In this document: positions 18,574 through 27,039 of the stretch, in pieces | How the letters are laid out: each line of letters opens with the position of its first letter | Position numbering within the stretch: position 1 is the first letter of the stretch | Assembly: GCF_014192055.1 (NCBI RefSeq) | Contig: NZ_JACHXM010000023.1 | Span: 1-64,000 of the forward strand | Direction: 5' to 3' | Source of the DNA: Halomonas organivorans | GTDB taxonomy: Bacteria; Pseudomonadota; Gammaproteobacteria; Pseudomonadales; Halomonadaceae | DNA length: 64,000 nucleotides | Position numbers and translations under genes: made by a program | Notes under the pieces: generated by a model | The model's input: the letters and a program-made list of their open reading frames with translations, nothing else | Database searches by the model: none | What the model was told of the DNA's origin: nothing

Positions 18574-18850
18574 TGCCGGGCTGCGGGCTGCGGGCTGCGG
18601 GCTGCGGGCTGCGGGCTGCGGGCTGCGGGCTGCGGGCTGCGGGCTGCGGGCTGCGGGCTGCGGGCTGCGGGCTACGGGCTACGGGCTATTGGCAGCGGCT
18701 GCGGGCTGCGGGCTGCGGGCTGCGGGCTGCGGGCTACGGGCTACGGGCTACGGGCTACGGGCTGCGGGCTGCGGGCTACGGGCTACGGGCTACGGACTAC
18801 GGACTACGGACTACGGACTATTGGCAGCGGCTGCGGGCTACGGGCTAAGG
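18574..18850. repeat. long tandem array of heptanucleotides (GGGCTGC / GGGCTAC / GGACTAC)
   Basis: About 275 bases made almost entirely of seven-base units. About 13 GGGCTGC copies come first, then GGGCTAC copies, an interruption CTATTGGCAGC, a second cycle of GGGCTGC and GGGCTAC, then GGACTAC, and the same CTATTGGCAGC interruption again. The unit can be phased as GCTGCGG, similar to the GCTGGAA unit of the other repeats here. It lies between the leuA terminator and the convergent AraC gene. No gene is supported inside it, and frames through it translate as simple repeats. Confidence 0.95.
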
Positions 18851-18861
18851 GCTTCGAGCAA

Positions 18862-19920
18862 TTACAAGCGTGGATCGGCCTCGGCTGCCGCCGGCCCGGT
18901 TCGGGTGGCGGCGCGGCATTCGCTGGGCGTGAGGCCGAACTCGCGCTTGAAGGCGGTGGCGAAGTTGGGCGCGCTGCTGTAGCCGGCCAGCTCGGCGGCG
19001 CTCTCGATGCCGACCGCATCGCGCGTCAGGGCATCGCGGGCCAGTGTCAGGTAATAGCGTCGCAGAAAGCGTCCCAGGGATTCGCCCCGCTGGGCACGGA
19101 AGCGCCGCTGCAGATTGCTCAGGCTCATGCCTAGTCGGCGGGCCAGCTCGGCCTGGGTGCTGCCCCCCGCCTGGCCGCTGTCGATGAGCTCCATCAGCAG
19201 TGTCAGGCGGCGATCGCCCGGGGCACCACGCGCTGTGAGCGATCGCTGGCGGGTAAGGGGGCCCGACGCTATTGAGGTAAGCGCCTCGCCCGCCAGTGAG
19301 AGAGCGACGCCGCTCAACTGCAGGTGATGAGCCGTATCGTCGCGTGCCAGGACGTCGGGCGTGAAGAGTCTCGAGGCCTGGGCGAGGAGGCCCTGTGTAG
19401 GGTTCCAGCGCACCAGGCGAGGGCTGTCAGCTTCCAGCAGCTCCTTGAGGCCATGGCGTGCCAGCCAGTGTGGCGACAGGCCAAGGGTCAGGGTGCGCTC
19501 GAAGCCTCCGGGCCGGCCCAGTCGGGCGAATTCGGTGGCTGTGGGCAGGGCAACCACTAGACCGGTGCTGTCGGCCTCGGGGCCCAGATGGACCTCATGG
19601 GGGCCGTAGCGCACCCGGGCTGTTCCCTTGATGACCAGGGCGATCTTGAGACCGGCCGGTAGCTCCGCCCGACTGGTGAGGCCGAAGCGGTCGCGAACGT
19701 CGGCCAGCCGCAGCCGCATGCCCGGCTGCAGCTCGGCGACGCTCATATGGCCGTCGAGCAAAGCAGTGCGTCGATCCCAGGCGGGCGCCTCCAGGCGCTG
19801 GCGATTGACCAGCGGCTTGGACAGTTCCCGCAGTTCTCGAGCGCCGATCCCGTGTTTGAACGCTGGTTGGCCCACGTCACTCTCCCGTCGATGTCGATCG
19901 GACGCCGATGCCGAGGTCAT
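18862..19920 (-). CDS. AraC family transcriptional regulator of the siderophore locus
   Basis: The product is 352 residues from the ATG at 19920. The C-terminal 100 residues carry two helix-turn-helix segments: ELARRLGMSLSNLQRRFRAQ, and the AraC signature ESAAELAGYSSAPNFATAFK followed by FGLTPSECR. The N-terminal domain is of the PchR type found in siderophore regulators. An in-frame ATG at 19983 is an alternative start. Neither has a strong ribosome site. The gene is divergent from a TonB-dependent siderophore receptor with a Fur-like box between them, so it probably activates that receptor when the ferric siderophore is sensed, as PchR and YbtA do. The ligand is unknown. Confidence 0.88.
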   Translation of the reverse strand: MTSASASDRHRRESDVGQPAFKHGIGARELRELSKPLVNRQRLEAPAWDRRTALLDGHMSVAELQPGMRLRLADVRDRFGLTSRAELPAGLKIALVIKGTARVRYGPHEVHLGPEADSTGLVVALPTATEFARLGRPGGFERTLTLGLSPHWLARHGLKELLEADSPRLVRWNPTQGLLAQASRLFTPDVLARDDTAHHLQLSGVALSLAGEALTSIASGPLTRQRSLTARGAPGDRRLTLLMELIDSGQAGGSTQAELARRLGMSLSNLQRRFRAQRGESLGRFLRRYYLTLARDALTRDAVGIESAAELAGYSSAPNFATAFKREFGLTPSECRAATRTGPAAAEADPRL

Positions 19921-20003
19921 TCGCAGCATCGGCAAAGGCATCCGCCGTATTCGCAAAGGCGGCCGCTCCCCCGCGGCTGGCATAATGCGATGCCGCTTTC
20001 GTG

Positions 20004-20026
20004 ATTGTAACGCATTCTCATTTGAA
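20004..20026. promoter_or_regulatory. Fur-like box between the AraC gene and the siderophore receptor
   Basis: On the minus strand the site reads TTCAAATGAGAATGCGTTAC. The AATGA-N-AAT core matches the Fur consensus half well and the other half is degenerate. Its place between a receptor and its regulator supports iron control. The match was judged by eye. Confidence 0.6.
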
Positions 20027-20068
20027 TCGGCGCGCCGGCGGTGGATCGAAACGACAAGGGAACGCAGC

Positions 20069-22228
20069 ATGACGATACGAGAAGGAGGCATCCGTCGCTC
20101 GACGACGGTGGTCGGTGGCGTGGTGGCCGTGTTGAGCTTCACCCAGAACGCCCTGGCGCAATCGATCGAAGAGGCCACGCGCCTCGAGACCATCACCGTC
20201 GAGGGCAACCGGCTCTATGAGATGCTGCCTTCCGAGACGACCGGCGGCTATGGCGTCGATGCCGCTACCGTGGGCACCAAGACTCCGGCCGCGCTGCGCG
20301 ACATTCCCCAGTCGGTGAGCGTGGTGACGCGCGATGCCATCGAGGATCAGAACTTTTCCACCCTGGACGAACTGGGTCGGCGCACCCCGGGAATGCGCGT
20401 GCTGTCCAACGACAACGGTCGCTCCTCGATCTATGCCCGCGGCTACGAATACGACGAGTACAACATCGATGGCCTGCCGGCGCCGATGTCGAGCATCACC
20501 GGCTCGGTGCCCTCGCTGGCCGCCTTCGACCGGGTCGAGATCATGCGTGGCCCCTCGGGGCTGTTCAACAGCACCAGCGAGATGGGCGGCATCGTCAATC
20601 TGGTGCGCAAGCGACCCACACGCGAGTTTCAGGGACATGCTACCGGCAGTCTCGGCAGCGACGACCGGCGAGGCGCGCAGGTCGATATGTCGGGACCGAT
20701 CGATGCCGACGGGCGCATCCGAGGCCGGCTGGTGGTCGACCACACCGAGCATGCCCGGTTCGTCGATCACAACGACAACGATCAGGACGACATCTACGCG
20801 GCACTGGACATCGACCTCGACGAGGCAACCACCCTGGGGCTCGGCTACCTGCACAACCGCAAGGACATCGTGGTCAATAACGGCCAGCCGGTGGGTAGCG
20901 AGGGAGAGCTGCTATACGGGTCGCGTTCGGACTTCTACGGCGCCGACTGGAACGACTTCGAGAGCCGTTCCAGCGACTGGGTCGCCGAGCTGACCCATCG
21001 CTTCGATGGTGGTGGCATCGGCCGATTCGCCGCACGCTACGTCGATCGCGAGGCAGACTATAACTACGCCTTCGGCGGCAGCGCCCTCGACGAAGACGAG
21101 ACGCTGTCGGTGGCGGGGGCCGCCGGCGAGGTCGACCAGCAGGCGCTATCGCTGGATGCCAGCTACAGCCAGCCGTTCTCGGCGTTCGGCAACGTCAGCG
21201 AGTTCGTGGTCGGCGCCGATCACAAGCGCTACGACACCGATACCCGGTCCGGTCGCTCGCGTGGCGTGGTGTCCGGCCGCGTGACCCGCGACGAGCTCCA
21301 CGACCTGGCCTTCGTCGACGTACTCGGCAACGCTCGTGCCAGCGGGAGGGGATACGGCGATACCGAGACCACCCTCGAGGAGACCGGGCTCTACGGCAAG
21401 TTGACGCTACGTCCCGTGGCGTCGCTGGCGCTGATCGCCGGGGGACGACTGAGCCACTACGATGTCGAGCTGACGGATCGGGTGGCCGACGACCGGCAGC
21501 GCCGCAGCGACGATGAGTTCACGCCCTATGCCGGCCTGGTCGTCGACCTCGACGCCAACCACTCCCTCTATGCCAGCTATTCGCAGGTGTTCAAGCCGCA
21601 GACATCCTACGACGCCGACGGAGACCTGCTCGAGCCGCGTGAAGGCGAGCAGTATGAAGCCGGGATCAAGGGCAGTTACTTGGGCGGCGCCTTGAACGCC
21701 CGGGCCAGTGCCTTCCGGCTGTATGACGAGAATCGGGCGGCCACGCCGGACGATCCCGGCGCCGACTATTCCGTCGGGGTGGGCAAGATGCGCATCCAGG
21801 GTGCCGAGTTCGAGGTCACCGGCAGCCTGACCGACCAATGGGACCTGATCGCCGGCTACACCTATCTCGACACCGAGATCGAGCGGGCTTCCACGACCCG
21901 TGACGACGGCGTCTTCCTGTTGATGCCGAACAATATCGTCAACCTGTGGACCCAATACGCCTTCGCGGACGGGGCGCTGGACGGCCTGAGCATCGGCGGC
22001 GGGGTGATGGCAATGAGCGACTTCGCCTCGAGCAGCGGCGTCGAGGCGCCCGGCTATGCGGTGGTCGATGCCATGATCGGCTACGACTTCAGCGCCAATC
22101 TGAGTGGCCAGATCAACGTCAACAACGTGCTGGATCGCGACTATTACAACCGCGTCGGTGGAGTGAACACCTTCAACATGGCCGGTGCCCCGGCCAGCGC
22201 CGTCGCCTCGCTGCGCTATGATTTCTGA
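20069..22228 (+). CDS. TonB-dependent ferric siderophore receptor
   Basis: The product is 719 residues. A signal peptide covers residues 1 to about 31 (cleavage near ALAQS). A TonB-box-like RLETITVEG follows, then the plug domain (DIPQSVSVVTRDAI, RGYEYDEYNIDGLPAPM, FDRVEIMRGPSGLFNSTSEM) and a 22-strand-type barrel ending in an aromatic residue (ALASLRYDF-type C-terminus), as outer-membrane insertion requires. The plug resembles the FhuE/FpvA/FoxA group for hydroxamate-type or mixed siderophores, but the substrate cannot be set from sequence alone. The ATG at 20069 has AAGGG 8 bases upstream. It is divergent from an AraC gene across a Fur-like box and is followed by an esterase gene. Confidence 0.93.
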   Translation: MTIREGGIRRSTTVVGGVVAVLSFTQNALAQSIEEATRLETITVEGNRLYEMLPSETTGGYGVDAATVGTKTPAALRDIPQSVSVVTRDAIEDQNFSTLDELGRRTPGMRVLSNDNGRSSIYARGYEYDEYNIDGLPAPMSSITGSVPSLAAFDRVEIMRGPSGLFNSTSEMGGIVNLVRKRPTREFQGHATGSLGSDDRRGAQVDMSGPIDADGRIRGRLVVDHTEHARFVDHNDNDQDDIYAALDIDLDEATTLGLGYLHNRKDIVVNNGQPVGSEGELLYGSRSDFYGADWNDFESRSSDWVAELTHRFDGGGIGRFAARYVDREADYNYAFGGSALDEDETLSVAGAAGEVDQQALSLDASYSQPFSAFGNVSEFVVGADHKRYDTDTRSGRSRGVVSGRVTRDELHDLAFVDVLGNARASGRGYGDTETTLEETGLYGKLTLRPVASLALIAGGRLSHYDVELTDRVADDRQRRSDDEFTPYAGLVVDLDANHSLYASYSQVFKPQTSYDADGDLLEPREGEQYEAGIKGSYLGGALNARASAFRLYDENRAATPDDPGADYSVGVGKMRIQGAEFEVTGSLTDQWDLIAGYTYLDTEIERASTTRDDGVFLLMPNNIVNLWTQYAFADGALDGLSIGGGVMAMSDFASSSGVEAPGYAVVDAMIGYDFSANLSGQINVNNVLDRDYYNRVGGVNTFNMAGAPASAVASLRYDF

Positions 22229-22265
22229 TCCGAGTCTCACGTTGACGAACCAGTGGCGCCACGGC

Positions 22266-23186
22266 ATGTCGTGGCGCCCGCCCTTCCTGCGAGCAGTGCT
22301 TGTGCGAGGGCTGCTGTCGCTCTGTTGCCTGGTACCGGTCATGGCCCAATGCGCGACGCCCCATGGCGTTACTCTGCCCGATACACGCACGTTCACCCTG
22401 AGCTCGGCCGAGAGCGGTGGCGATTACCTGATCCAGGTGGCCCTGCCCGAAGCGCCGCCGCCGGCAGAGGGCTATCCGGTGCTTTACCTGCTCGACGGCA
22501 ATGCGCGCCTGCCGCTGGCTCAGGCTGCACGCGATACCCTGACCCGAGGTAGCCCCGATGAGGACGGCAGCTCGCTGCTGATCGTGGCCATTGGCTATCC
22601 CGGAGTGGAACGCTTTGCCCTCGAGCGACGCGCCCTCGACTACACGCCGACGGTGGCGGGGAGTGACGATGTCGATGGCAACTACGGTGGGGCGGAAGCC
22701 TTTCTGGACTTCATCGAGGCACGGCTCAAGCCGGAGATCGCCGCTCGCTTCTCGGTCGATACCCACCGAGAAGCGCTGTTTGGCCACTCCTTCGGTGGGC
22801 TGTTTGCATTGCATGCCCTCATGACACGGCCGGCGAGCTTCGAGCGCTTCATCGCGATCAGCCCGTCGTTGTGGTGGTACGGGCAACATCCCCTCGAGGC
22901 CCTGGTCGACCTCGAGACGACGCAGGCGGTGGAGGGCGCGGCTCCACGGGTGCTGATCGGCGTCGGCGGGGACGAACAGACGCCGCGCGAGGTCGATTGC
23001 GGCACGCCGCGCGCCGAACGGCTGCGCGAGCGGGCCATGGTCGACAACGCCCGGGACTTCGCCGACTGGCTCGCCGAGCGCCACGACGGCTGGCGAGTGC
23101 GCTTCATGAACTTCCCCGGCGAGGATCACGGCAGCGTGATGTGGCCGGCGACCCGGGCGGCGCTGGCGTTCCTCGAGGAACCGTGA
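22266..23186 (+). CDS. exported Fes/IroE-like alpha/beta-hydrolase, probable siderophore esterase
   Basis: The product is 306 residues from ATG 22266, with a signal peptide (hydrophobic core LLSLCCLVPVMAQ) and so probably periplasmic. The esterase-D fold is visible: PVLYLLDGNARL, LLIVAIGYPG, the nucleophile GHSFGG, SPSLWWYG and a late GEDHGSV with the catalytic histidine. This set fits IroE/BesA-type ferric siderophore hydrolases. It follows the receptor directly. An upstream ATG at 22218 overlaps the receptor stop by 11 bases and would place a longer n-region before the signal, so the start is uncertain. The likely role is cleavage of an imported siderophore to release iron, inferred from context. 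Confidence 0.82.
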   Translation: MSWRPPFLRAVLVRGLLSLCCLVPVMAQCATPHGVTLPDTRTFTLSSAESGGDYLIQVALPEAPPPAEGYPVLYLLDGNARLPLAQAARDTLTRGSPDEDGSSLLIVAIGYPGVERFALERRALDYTPTVAGSDDVDGNYGGAEAFLDFIEARLKPEIAARFSVDTHREALFGHSFGGLFALHALMTRPASFERFIAISPSLWWYGQHPLEALVDLETTQAVEGAAPRVLIGVGGDEQTPREVDCGTPRAERLRERAMVDNARDFADWLAERHDGWRVRFMNFPGEDHGSVMWPATRAALAFLEEP

Positions 23187-23187
23187 G

Positions 23188-23392
23188 CTGCAGCTCGAAG
23201 CGGGACTTCAGCTTGAAGCGGGAAGAGCGCGGCTGGCGCCGCTGGAAGCTGGAAGAAAACACCTGCTGCCACCAGGTTTGGGTTCAGCATTGCTTCCAGC
23301 TTCCAGCTTCCAGCTTCCAGCTTCCAGCTTCCAGCTTCCAGCTTCCAGCTTCCAGCTTCCAGCTTCCAGCTTCCAGCTTTCAGCTTTCGGCT
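23188..23392. repeat. inverted-repeat element with an expanded GCTTCCA tandem array
   Basis: The left arm has scattered GCTTGAAGCGGGAAG and GCTGGAAGCTGGAAG units (23188-23250). The right side is an expanded run of about 13 GCTTCCA heptads (23292-23379). The array ends directly at the stop codon of epmB on the other strand, so it fills the gap between two convergent genes. Confidence 0.93.
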
Positions 23393-24418
23393 TCAGAGCG
23401 GCGTCTTGCTGGCCTCGCCCGGCACCTCGCGCACCAGGGTCGGCATCAGGAAGCCAGGCAGTCGCGTGCGCAGCGTGGCGACCAGCGTGCGGGCCGCGTC
23501 GTCGGCCACGTCGAAGTGGGCGGCACCGCTCACCGGGTCGAGCACGTGCAGGTAATAGGGCAGGATGCCGGCCTCGAACAGCCGCTCGGAGAGCGCGGCC
23601 AGCGACTCGACGTCATCGTTGACGCCGCGCAGCAGCACGCTCTGGTTGAGCAGCGTCACGCCCGCCGCCTGCAGCCGCCGACAGGCCTCGATCACGGTCG
23701 CGTCGATCTCCTGGGCGTGGTTGATGTGCAGCACCATGACCTTCTGCAGCCGCGTGCCGCCCAGCCAGTCGAGCAGGGCGCCATCGATGCGGTCGGGGAT
23801 CACTACCGGCAGCCGGGTGTGGATCCGCAGTCGCTTGAGGTGGGGAATTGCGGCCAGGCGCTCGACCAGCCAGGCAAGCTGGCGGTCGCTGGCCGCCAGC
23901 GGATCGCCGCCGGAGAGAATCGCTTCAACGATGGAAGCGTCATCGCGCAGGTAGGTCAGCGTCTCCTCCCACTGTGCCCGCGAGGGCGCGTTCTCCTCAT
24001 AGGGGAAGTGGCGACGGAAGCAGTAGCGGCAGTTCACCGCGCAGGCGGGGCTCGCGATCAACAGCACCCGGCCGGCGTACTTGTGGATCAGCCCGCGGCG
24101 GGGCGTGTGGTCGGCTTCCTCGAGGGGGTCGGCCACGTAGCCGGGCGTGGCCTCGGCCTCCTCACCGAGCGGCAGCACCTGGCGCAGCAGCGGGTCGTGT
24201 GGGTCGCCGGCGCGGATGCGGGCCAGGTAGGACTCGGGTACGCGCACCTCGAACAGCGCATGGCCGGCCTCGGCGCCGGGCACCCATTCGGGATCTAGGC
24301 CCAGGCGGCGGCAGAGTTCGTGCGGGTCGCGGATAGCGCCGGCCAACTGGGCCTGCCAGGCGCCGGGAGCGGGCTCGGCGGGGTGGCACTGCAAAGGAAT
24401 CGGGCTTCGGGTTATCAT
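23393..24418 (-). CDS. epmB: EF-P beta-lysylation protein EpmB (lysine 2,3-aminomutase type)
   Basis: The product is 341 residues (E. coli 342). It is a radical-SAM, PLP-dependent aminomutase that turns (S)-alpha-lysine into (R)-beta-lysine for EF-P modification. The CAVNCRYCFRRHFPYEE block carries the CxxxCxxC iron-sulfur ligands, LSGGDPL is the SAM-binding region, and the HTRLPVVIP and HINHAQEID blocks are those of lysine 2,3-aminomutases. The start ATG 24418 fits family length. An upstream extension would run through the efp gene and is rejected. It is divergent from efp, with epmA nearby. Confidence 0.95.
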   Translation of the reverse strand: MITRSPIPLQCHPAEPAPGAWQAQLAGAIRDPHELCRRLGLDPEWVPGAEAGHALFEVRVPESYLARIRAGDPHDPLLRQVLPLGEEAEATPGYVADPLEEADHTPRRGLIHKYAGRVLLIASPACAVNCRYCFRRHFPYEENAPSRAQWEETLTYLRDDASIVEAILSGGDPLAASDRQLAWLVERLAAIPHLKRLRIHTRLPVVIPDRIDGALLDWLGGTRLQKVMVLHINHAQEIDATVIEACRRLQAAGVTLLNQSVLLRGVNDDVESLAALSERLFEAGILPYYLHVLDPVSGAAHFDVADDAARTLVATLRTRLPGFLMPTLVREVPGEASKTPL

Positions 24419-24526
24419 GCGGGGCACACTTCGAGGCGAGCGAGGGATAGCCCCTCGGCCACTGTCATTTGCTTGCTCGCGCCCGCGGCATCGGCCGCCG
24501 GCGCGCTGGAATATGGAACGATCATC

Positions 24527-25093
24527 ATGGCGAACTATTCTACCAACGAATTCAAGGGCGGTCTGAAGGTCATGCTGGATGGTGACCCCTGCGCCATCCT
24601 CGAGAACGACTACGTCAAGCCGGGCAAGGGCCAGGCCTTCAACCGCGTCAAGCTGCGCAACCTGATGACCGGCCGCGTCTGGGAGCGCACCTTCAAGTCC
24701 GGCGAGTCCCTGGAAGGCGCCGATGTTCTCGAGCTGGACATGGAGTACCTCTACACCGACGGCGACATGTGGCACTTCATGAAGACCGACGGCTCCTTCG
24801 AGCAGTACGCCGTGGAGAAGAAAGCCCTGGGCGATACCGACAAGTGGCTCAAGGAGCAGGTCGTCTACACCGTGACCCTGTGGAACGACAACGCCATCGC
24901 CGTTAACCCGCCGAACTTCATCGAACTGGAAGTGACCGAGACCGACCCCGGCCTCAAGGGCGACACCGCCCAGGGCGGCTCCAAGCCGGCGACCCTGTCC
25001 TCAGGTGCCGTGGTGCGCGTGCCGCTGTTCATCAATCAGGGTGAAGTGTTGAAGGTCGATACGCGTACGGGTGAGTACGTCTCCCGCGCCTGA
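24527..25093 (+). CDS. efp: translation elongation factor P
   Basis: The product is 188 residues, the family length. It relieves ribosome stalling at polyproline stretches. The tip of domain I reads VKPGKGQAF, with the lysine (position 34) that EpmA and EpmB modify. The C-terminus ends KVDTRTGEYVSRA as in E. coli EF-P. It lies between epmB (divergent, 108 bases apart) and epmA (same strand), so the substrate and both modifiers are clustered. The 3' flank holds a repeat element and a terminator. Confidence 0.97.
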   Translation: MANYSTNEFKGGLKVMLDGDPCAILENDYVKPGKGQAFNRVKLRNLMTGRVWERTFKSGESLEGADVLELDMEYLYTDGDMWHFMKTDGSFEQYAVEKKALGDTDKWLKEQVVYTVTLWNDNAIAVNPPNFIELEVTETDPGLKGDTAQGGSKPATLSSGAVVRVPLFINQGEVLKVDTRTGEYVSRA

Positions 25094-25107
25094 GCCGGGC
25101 TTTGCCC

Positions 25108-25280
25108 GGAGGTTGAAGCTGGAAGAGCGGCGCTTCGCGCCTGGAAGTTGGAAGACAACCCGACCCGGCTTCGCCGGGAGCTTGAAGCGGGAGGAAAAAC
25201 CCTGACGCCAGGGTTGGGTGGCAAGCTGTTTTCCAGCTTCCAGCTTCCAGCTTCCAGCTTCCAGCTTCCAGCTTCCATCT
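25108..25280. repeat. inverted-repeat element with GCTTCCA tandem array, efp-epmA gap
   Basis: Left-hand units GTTGAAGCTGGAAG, GGAAGTTGGAAG and GCTTGAAGCGGGAGG (25111-25195) face about seven CAGCTTC heptads on the right (25230-25277). Two small hairpins (GGCGCTTCGCGCC and CCCGGCTTCGCCGGG) lie inside the left arm. Confidence 0.9.
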
Positions 25281-25285
25281 CCGAT

Positions 25286-25313
25286 GGCCACACTCTCTCG
25301 GGTGTGGCCTTTG
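25286..25313 (+). terminator. efp terminator
   Basis: GGCCACAC, loop TCTCTCG, GGTGTGGCC, then TTTGTT. It sits after the heptad array and 21 bases before epmA. Confidence 0.85.
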
Positions 25314-25333
25314 TTGTCTCAGGAGATGTATCG

Positions 25334-26308
25334 ATGACGGTTGATTGGCGGCCTACGGCCGAGATAGCGACGCTGCGCGAGCGGGCGCGGCTGCTGGCCG
25401 AGGTGCGGGCCTTCTTCGCCGAACGTGGGGTGTGGGAGGTGGAGACGCCGGTGCTCGGTCACGGCGGCAGCACCGACGTGCACCTGGCGTCGCTGTCATG
25501 CGAGGCCGTGACGCCTTCGGGCCGCGAGCGGCTGTGGCTGCAGACCTCGCCGGAATTCCACATGAAGCGACTGCTGGCCGCAGGCGCGGGGCCGATCTTT
25601 CAGATCGCCCGCAGCTTTCGCGACGGCGAGGTGGGTGGCCGTCACAACCTCGAGTTCAGCATGCTGGAGTGGTATCGCCCGGGGCTCGAGCTGGACGGCC
25701 TGATGGCCGAGACCGAGGCGCTGATTCGCCGGGTGCTGCCGTCCGACCCCGGGCCGCTGCGCCGACGCCGCTATCGCGAGCTGTTCCGCGAGCATCTCGC
25801 ACTCGACCCCTTTCGTGAGCCGCTAGGTGCGCTGCGCCGCCTGGCCGCCGAGACCGGTGGGCTCGGCATGGCCGAGGCCACCCGCGACGACTGCCTCGAC
25901 CTGCTGATCAGCCTTTCCATCGAGCCGCATCTGGGCCGGGACGGCATCGACGTGGTGGTGGACTATCCCGCCAGCCAGGCGGCGCTGGCCCGCCGCCATC
26001 GCGACCCGGAGGACGGCGAGTGGGTCGCCTCGCGCTTCGAGGTCTACCGGGACGGTATCGAGCTCGCCAACGGCTACGACGAGCTCACCGACGCCGAGGA
26101 ACAGCGCACTCGCTTCGAGGAGGACAATGCCGCCCGCCGCGCGGCTGGCCTTCCCGAGGTGGATGTGGACGAGCGTCTGCTGGCTGCGCTCGAGGCCGGC
26201 ATGCCGGCAGGCAGCGGCGTGGCCCTGGGCCTCGACCGCCTGATTCAACTGGCATTGGCAAAGGCTGGCGTGGCCGAGGTGATGGCTTTCGCCACGCCAA
26301 GGGCCTGA
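25334..26308 (+). CDS. epmA: EF-P--lysine ligase EpmA (PoxA/GenX)
   Basis: The product is 324 residues (E. coli 325). It is a lysyl-tRNA synthetase paralogue that lacks the anticodon-binding domain and attaches beta-lysine to EF-P. Class II synthetase motifs are visible: LQTSPEFHMKRLLAAG, motif 2 IARSFRDGEVGGRHNLEFSM, and motif 3 GVALGLDRLIQLAL. The ATG at 25334 has AGGAGA 9 bases upstream. An extension back to 25148 would run through the repeat element. It is last in the efp cluster and directly upstream of the T6SS regulatory region. Confidence 0.96.
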   Translation: MTVDWRPTAEIATLRERARLLAEVRAFFAERGVWEVETPVLGHGGSTDVHLASLSCEAVTPSGRERLWLQTSPEFHMKRLLAAGAGPIFQIARSFRDGEVGGRHNLEFSMLEWYRPGLELDGLMAETEALIRRVLPSDPGPLRRRRYRELFREHLALDPFREPLGALRRLAAETGGLGMAEATRDDCLDLLISLSIEPHLGRDGIDVVVDYPASQAALARRHRDPEDGEWVASRFEVYRDGIELANGYDELTDAEEQRTRFEEDNAARRAAGLPEVDVDERLLAALEAGMPAGSGVALGLDRLIQLALAKAGVAEVMAFATPRA

Positions 26309-26315
26309 GAGGAGC

Positions 26316-26371
26316 GGGCAACTTTTTGCCCGCTGGGCAACTTTTTGCTCGATCTGGGCAAGATCTTGCCT
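26316..26371. promoter_or_regulatory. three tandem 16-bp palindromes, probable enhancer for the hcp promoter
   Basis: GGGCAACTTTTTGCCC (26316-26331), GGGCAACTTTTTGCTC (26335-26350) and GGGCAAGATCTTGCCT (26356-26371) share the pattern GGGCAA-N4-TTGCCY. Their starts are 19 and 21 bases apart, about two helical turns each. They lie about 65-135 bases upstream of a sigma-54-type promoter. This is the usual layout of activator sites for a bacterial enhancer-binding protein, and one is encoded at 39711-41285. The first palindrome could also act as a weak terminator for epmA. Confidence 0.75.
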
Positions 26372-26436
26372 AAACAAACTTAATCATTATAGTGAGTATT
26401 TTTACAAATCATTGATTTATAAATAAAATGTGTTTA

Positions 26437-26453
26437 TTGGCACAGCGCGTGCT
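26437..26453 (+). promoter_or_regulatory. sigma-54 (-24/-12) promoter of hcp
   Basis: TTGGCACAGCGCGTGCT has GG and GC dinucleotides separated by ten bases and matches the YTGGCACGrNNNTTGCW consensus at all but two defined positions. It lies 52 bases upstream of the hcp start, downstream of three palindromes. The flanking 26372-26436 is very AT-rich, which suits DNA bending. Confidence 0.8.
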
Positions 26454-26504
26454 CCTTTTAGGGTGTCCATCGGACATTATCATTCAACGTCAAGGAGCAG
26501 ACCC

Positions 26505-27023
26505 ATGCCCACGCCGTGTTATATCAGCATCGAAGGCCAGACCCAGGGCAACATCACCGCCGGAGCCTTCACCCCCGAGTCCGTCGGCAACATCTACGTC
26601 GAGGGCCACGAGGACGAGATGCTGGTGCAGGAGTTCAAGCACATCGTCACCGTGCCGACCGACCCGCAGTCCGGCCAGCCCGCCGGCCAGCGCGCCCACA
26701 AGCCGTTCATCTTCACCGTGGCCCTGAACAAGGCCGTGCCGCTGATGTACAACGCCCTGGCCTCCGGTGAGATGCTGCCCAACGTCGAGCTGAAGTGGTA
26801 TCGCACCTCCGTGGAGGGCAAGCAGGAGCACTTCTTCACCACCGCGCTGACCGACGCCACCATCGTCGACATCAACCTGCGCATGCCCCACGCCCAGGAT
26901 TCCAACAGCGCTGAATTCACCCAGCTGATGGACGTGTCCCTGGCCTATCGCAAGATCGACTGGGAGCACACCGTCGCCGGCACCTCCGGTTCCGACGACT
27001 GGCGCGCCCCGATCGAGGCCTGA
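26505..27023 (+). CDS. hcp: T6SS inner tube protein Hcp (TssD)
   Basis: The product is 172 residues. Hcp hexamers stack into the tube that TssB/TssC propel out of the cell. The sequence has the Hcp pattern: PCYISIEGQTQGNITAG at the N-terminus, EFKHIVTVPTDPQSGQPAG, HKPFIFTVALNKAVPLMYNA, and the late FTQLMDVSLAYRKIDWEH. CAAGGAG lies 7 bases upstream of ATG 26505. It is transcribed alone from a probable sigma-54 promoter and is separated from tssB by 706 bases with hairpins, which would allow much higher expression of tube subunit than of the core. Confidence 0.96.
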   Translation: MPTPCYISIEGQTQGNITAGAFTPESVGNIYVEGHEDEMLVQEFKHIVTVPTDPQSGQPAGQRAHKPFIFTVALNKAVPLMYNALASGEMLPNVELKWYRTSVEGKQEHFFTTALTDATIVDINLRMPHAQDSNSAEFTQLMDVSLAYRKIDWEHTVAGTSGSDDWRAPIEA

Positions 27024-27039
27024 TCGCCTCGCGCCTTGG

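Noticed and set aside
18573..18848. Open frame through the heptad array, translating as Gly-Cys-Gly-Leu-Arg-Ala-Ala repeats
   Set aside because: It is simple-repeat translation, with no ribosome site and several equally open frames.
18574..18850. CRISPR-like array
   Set aside because: The units are seven bases with no spacers, and no cas genes are present.
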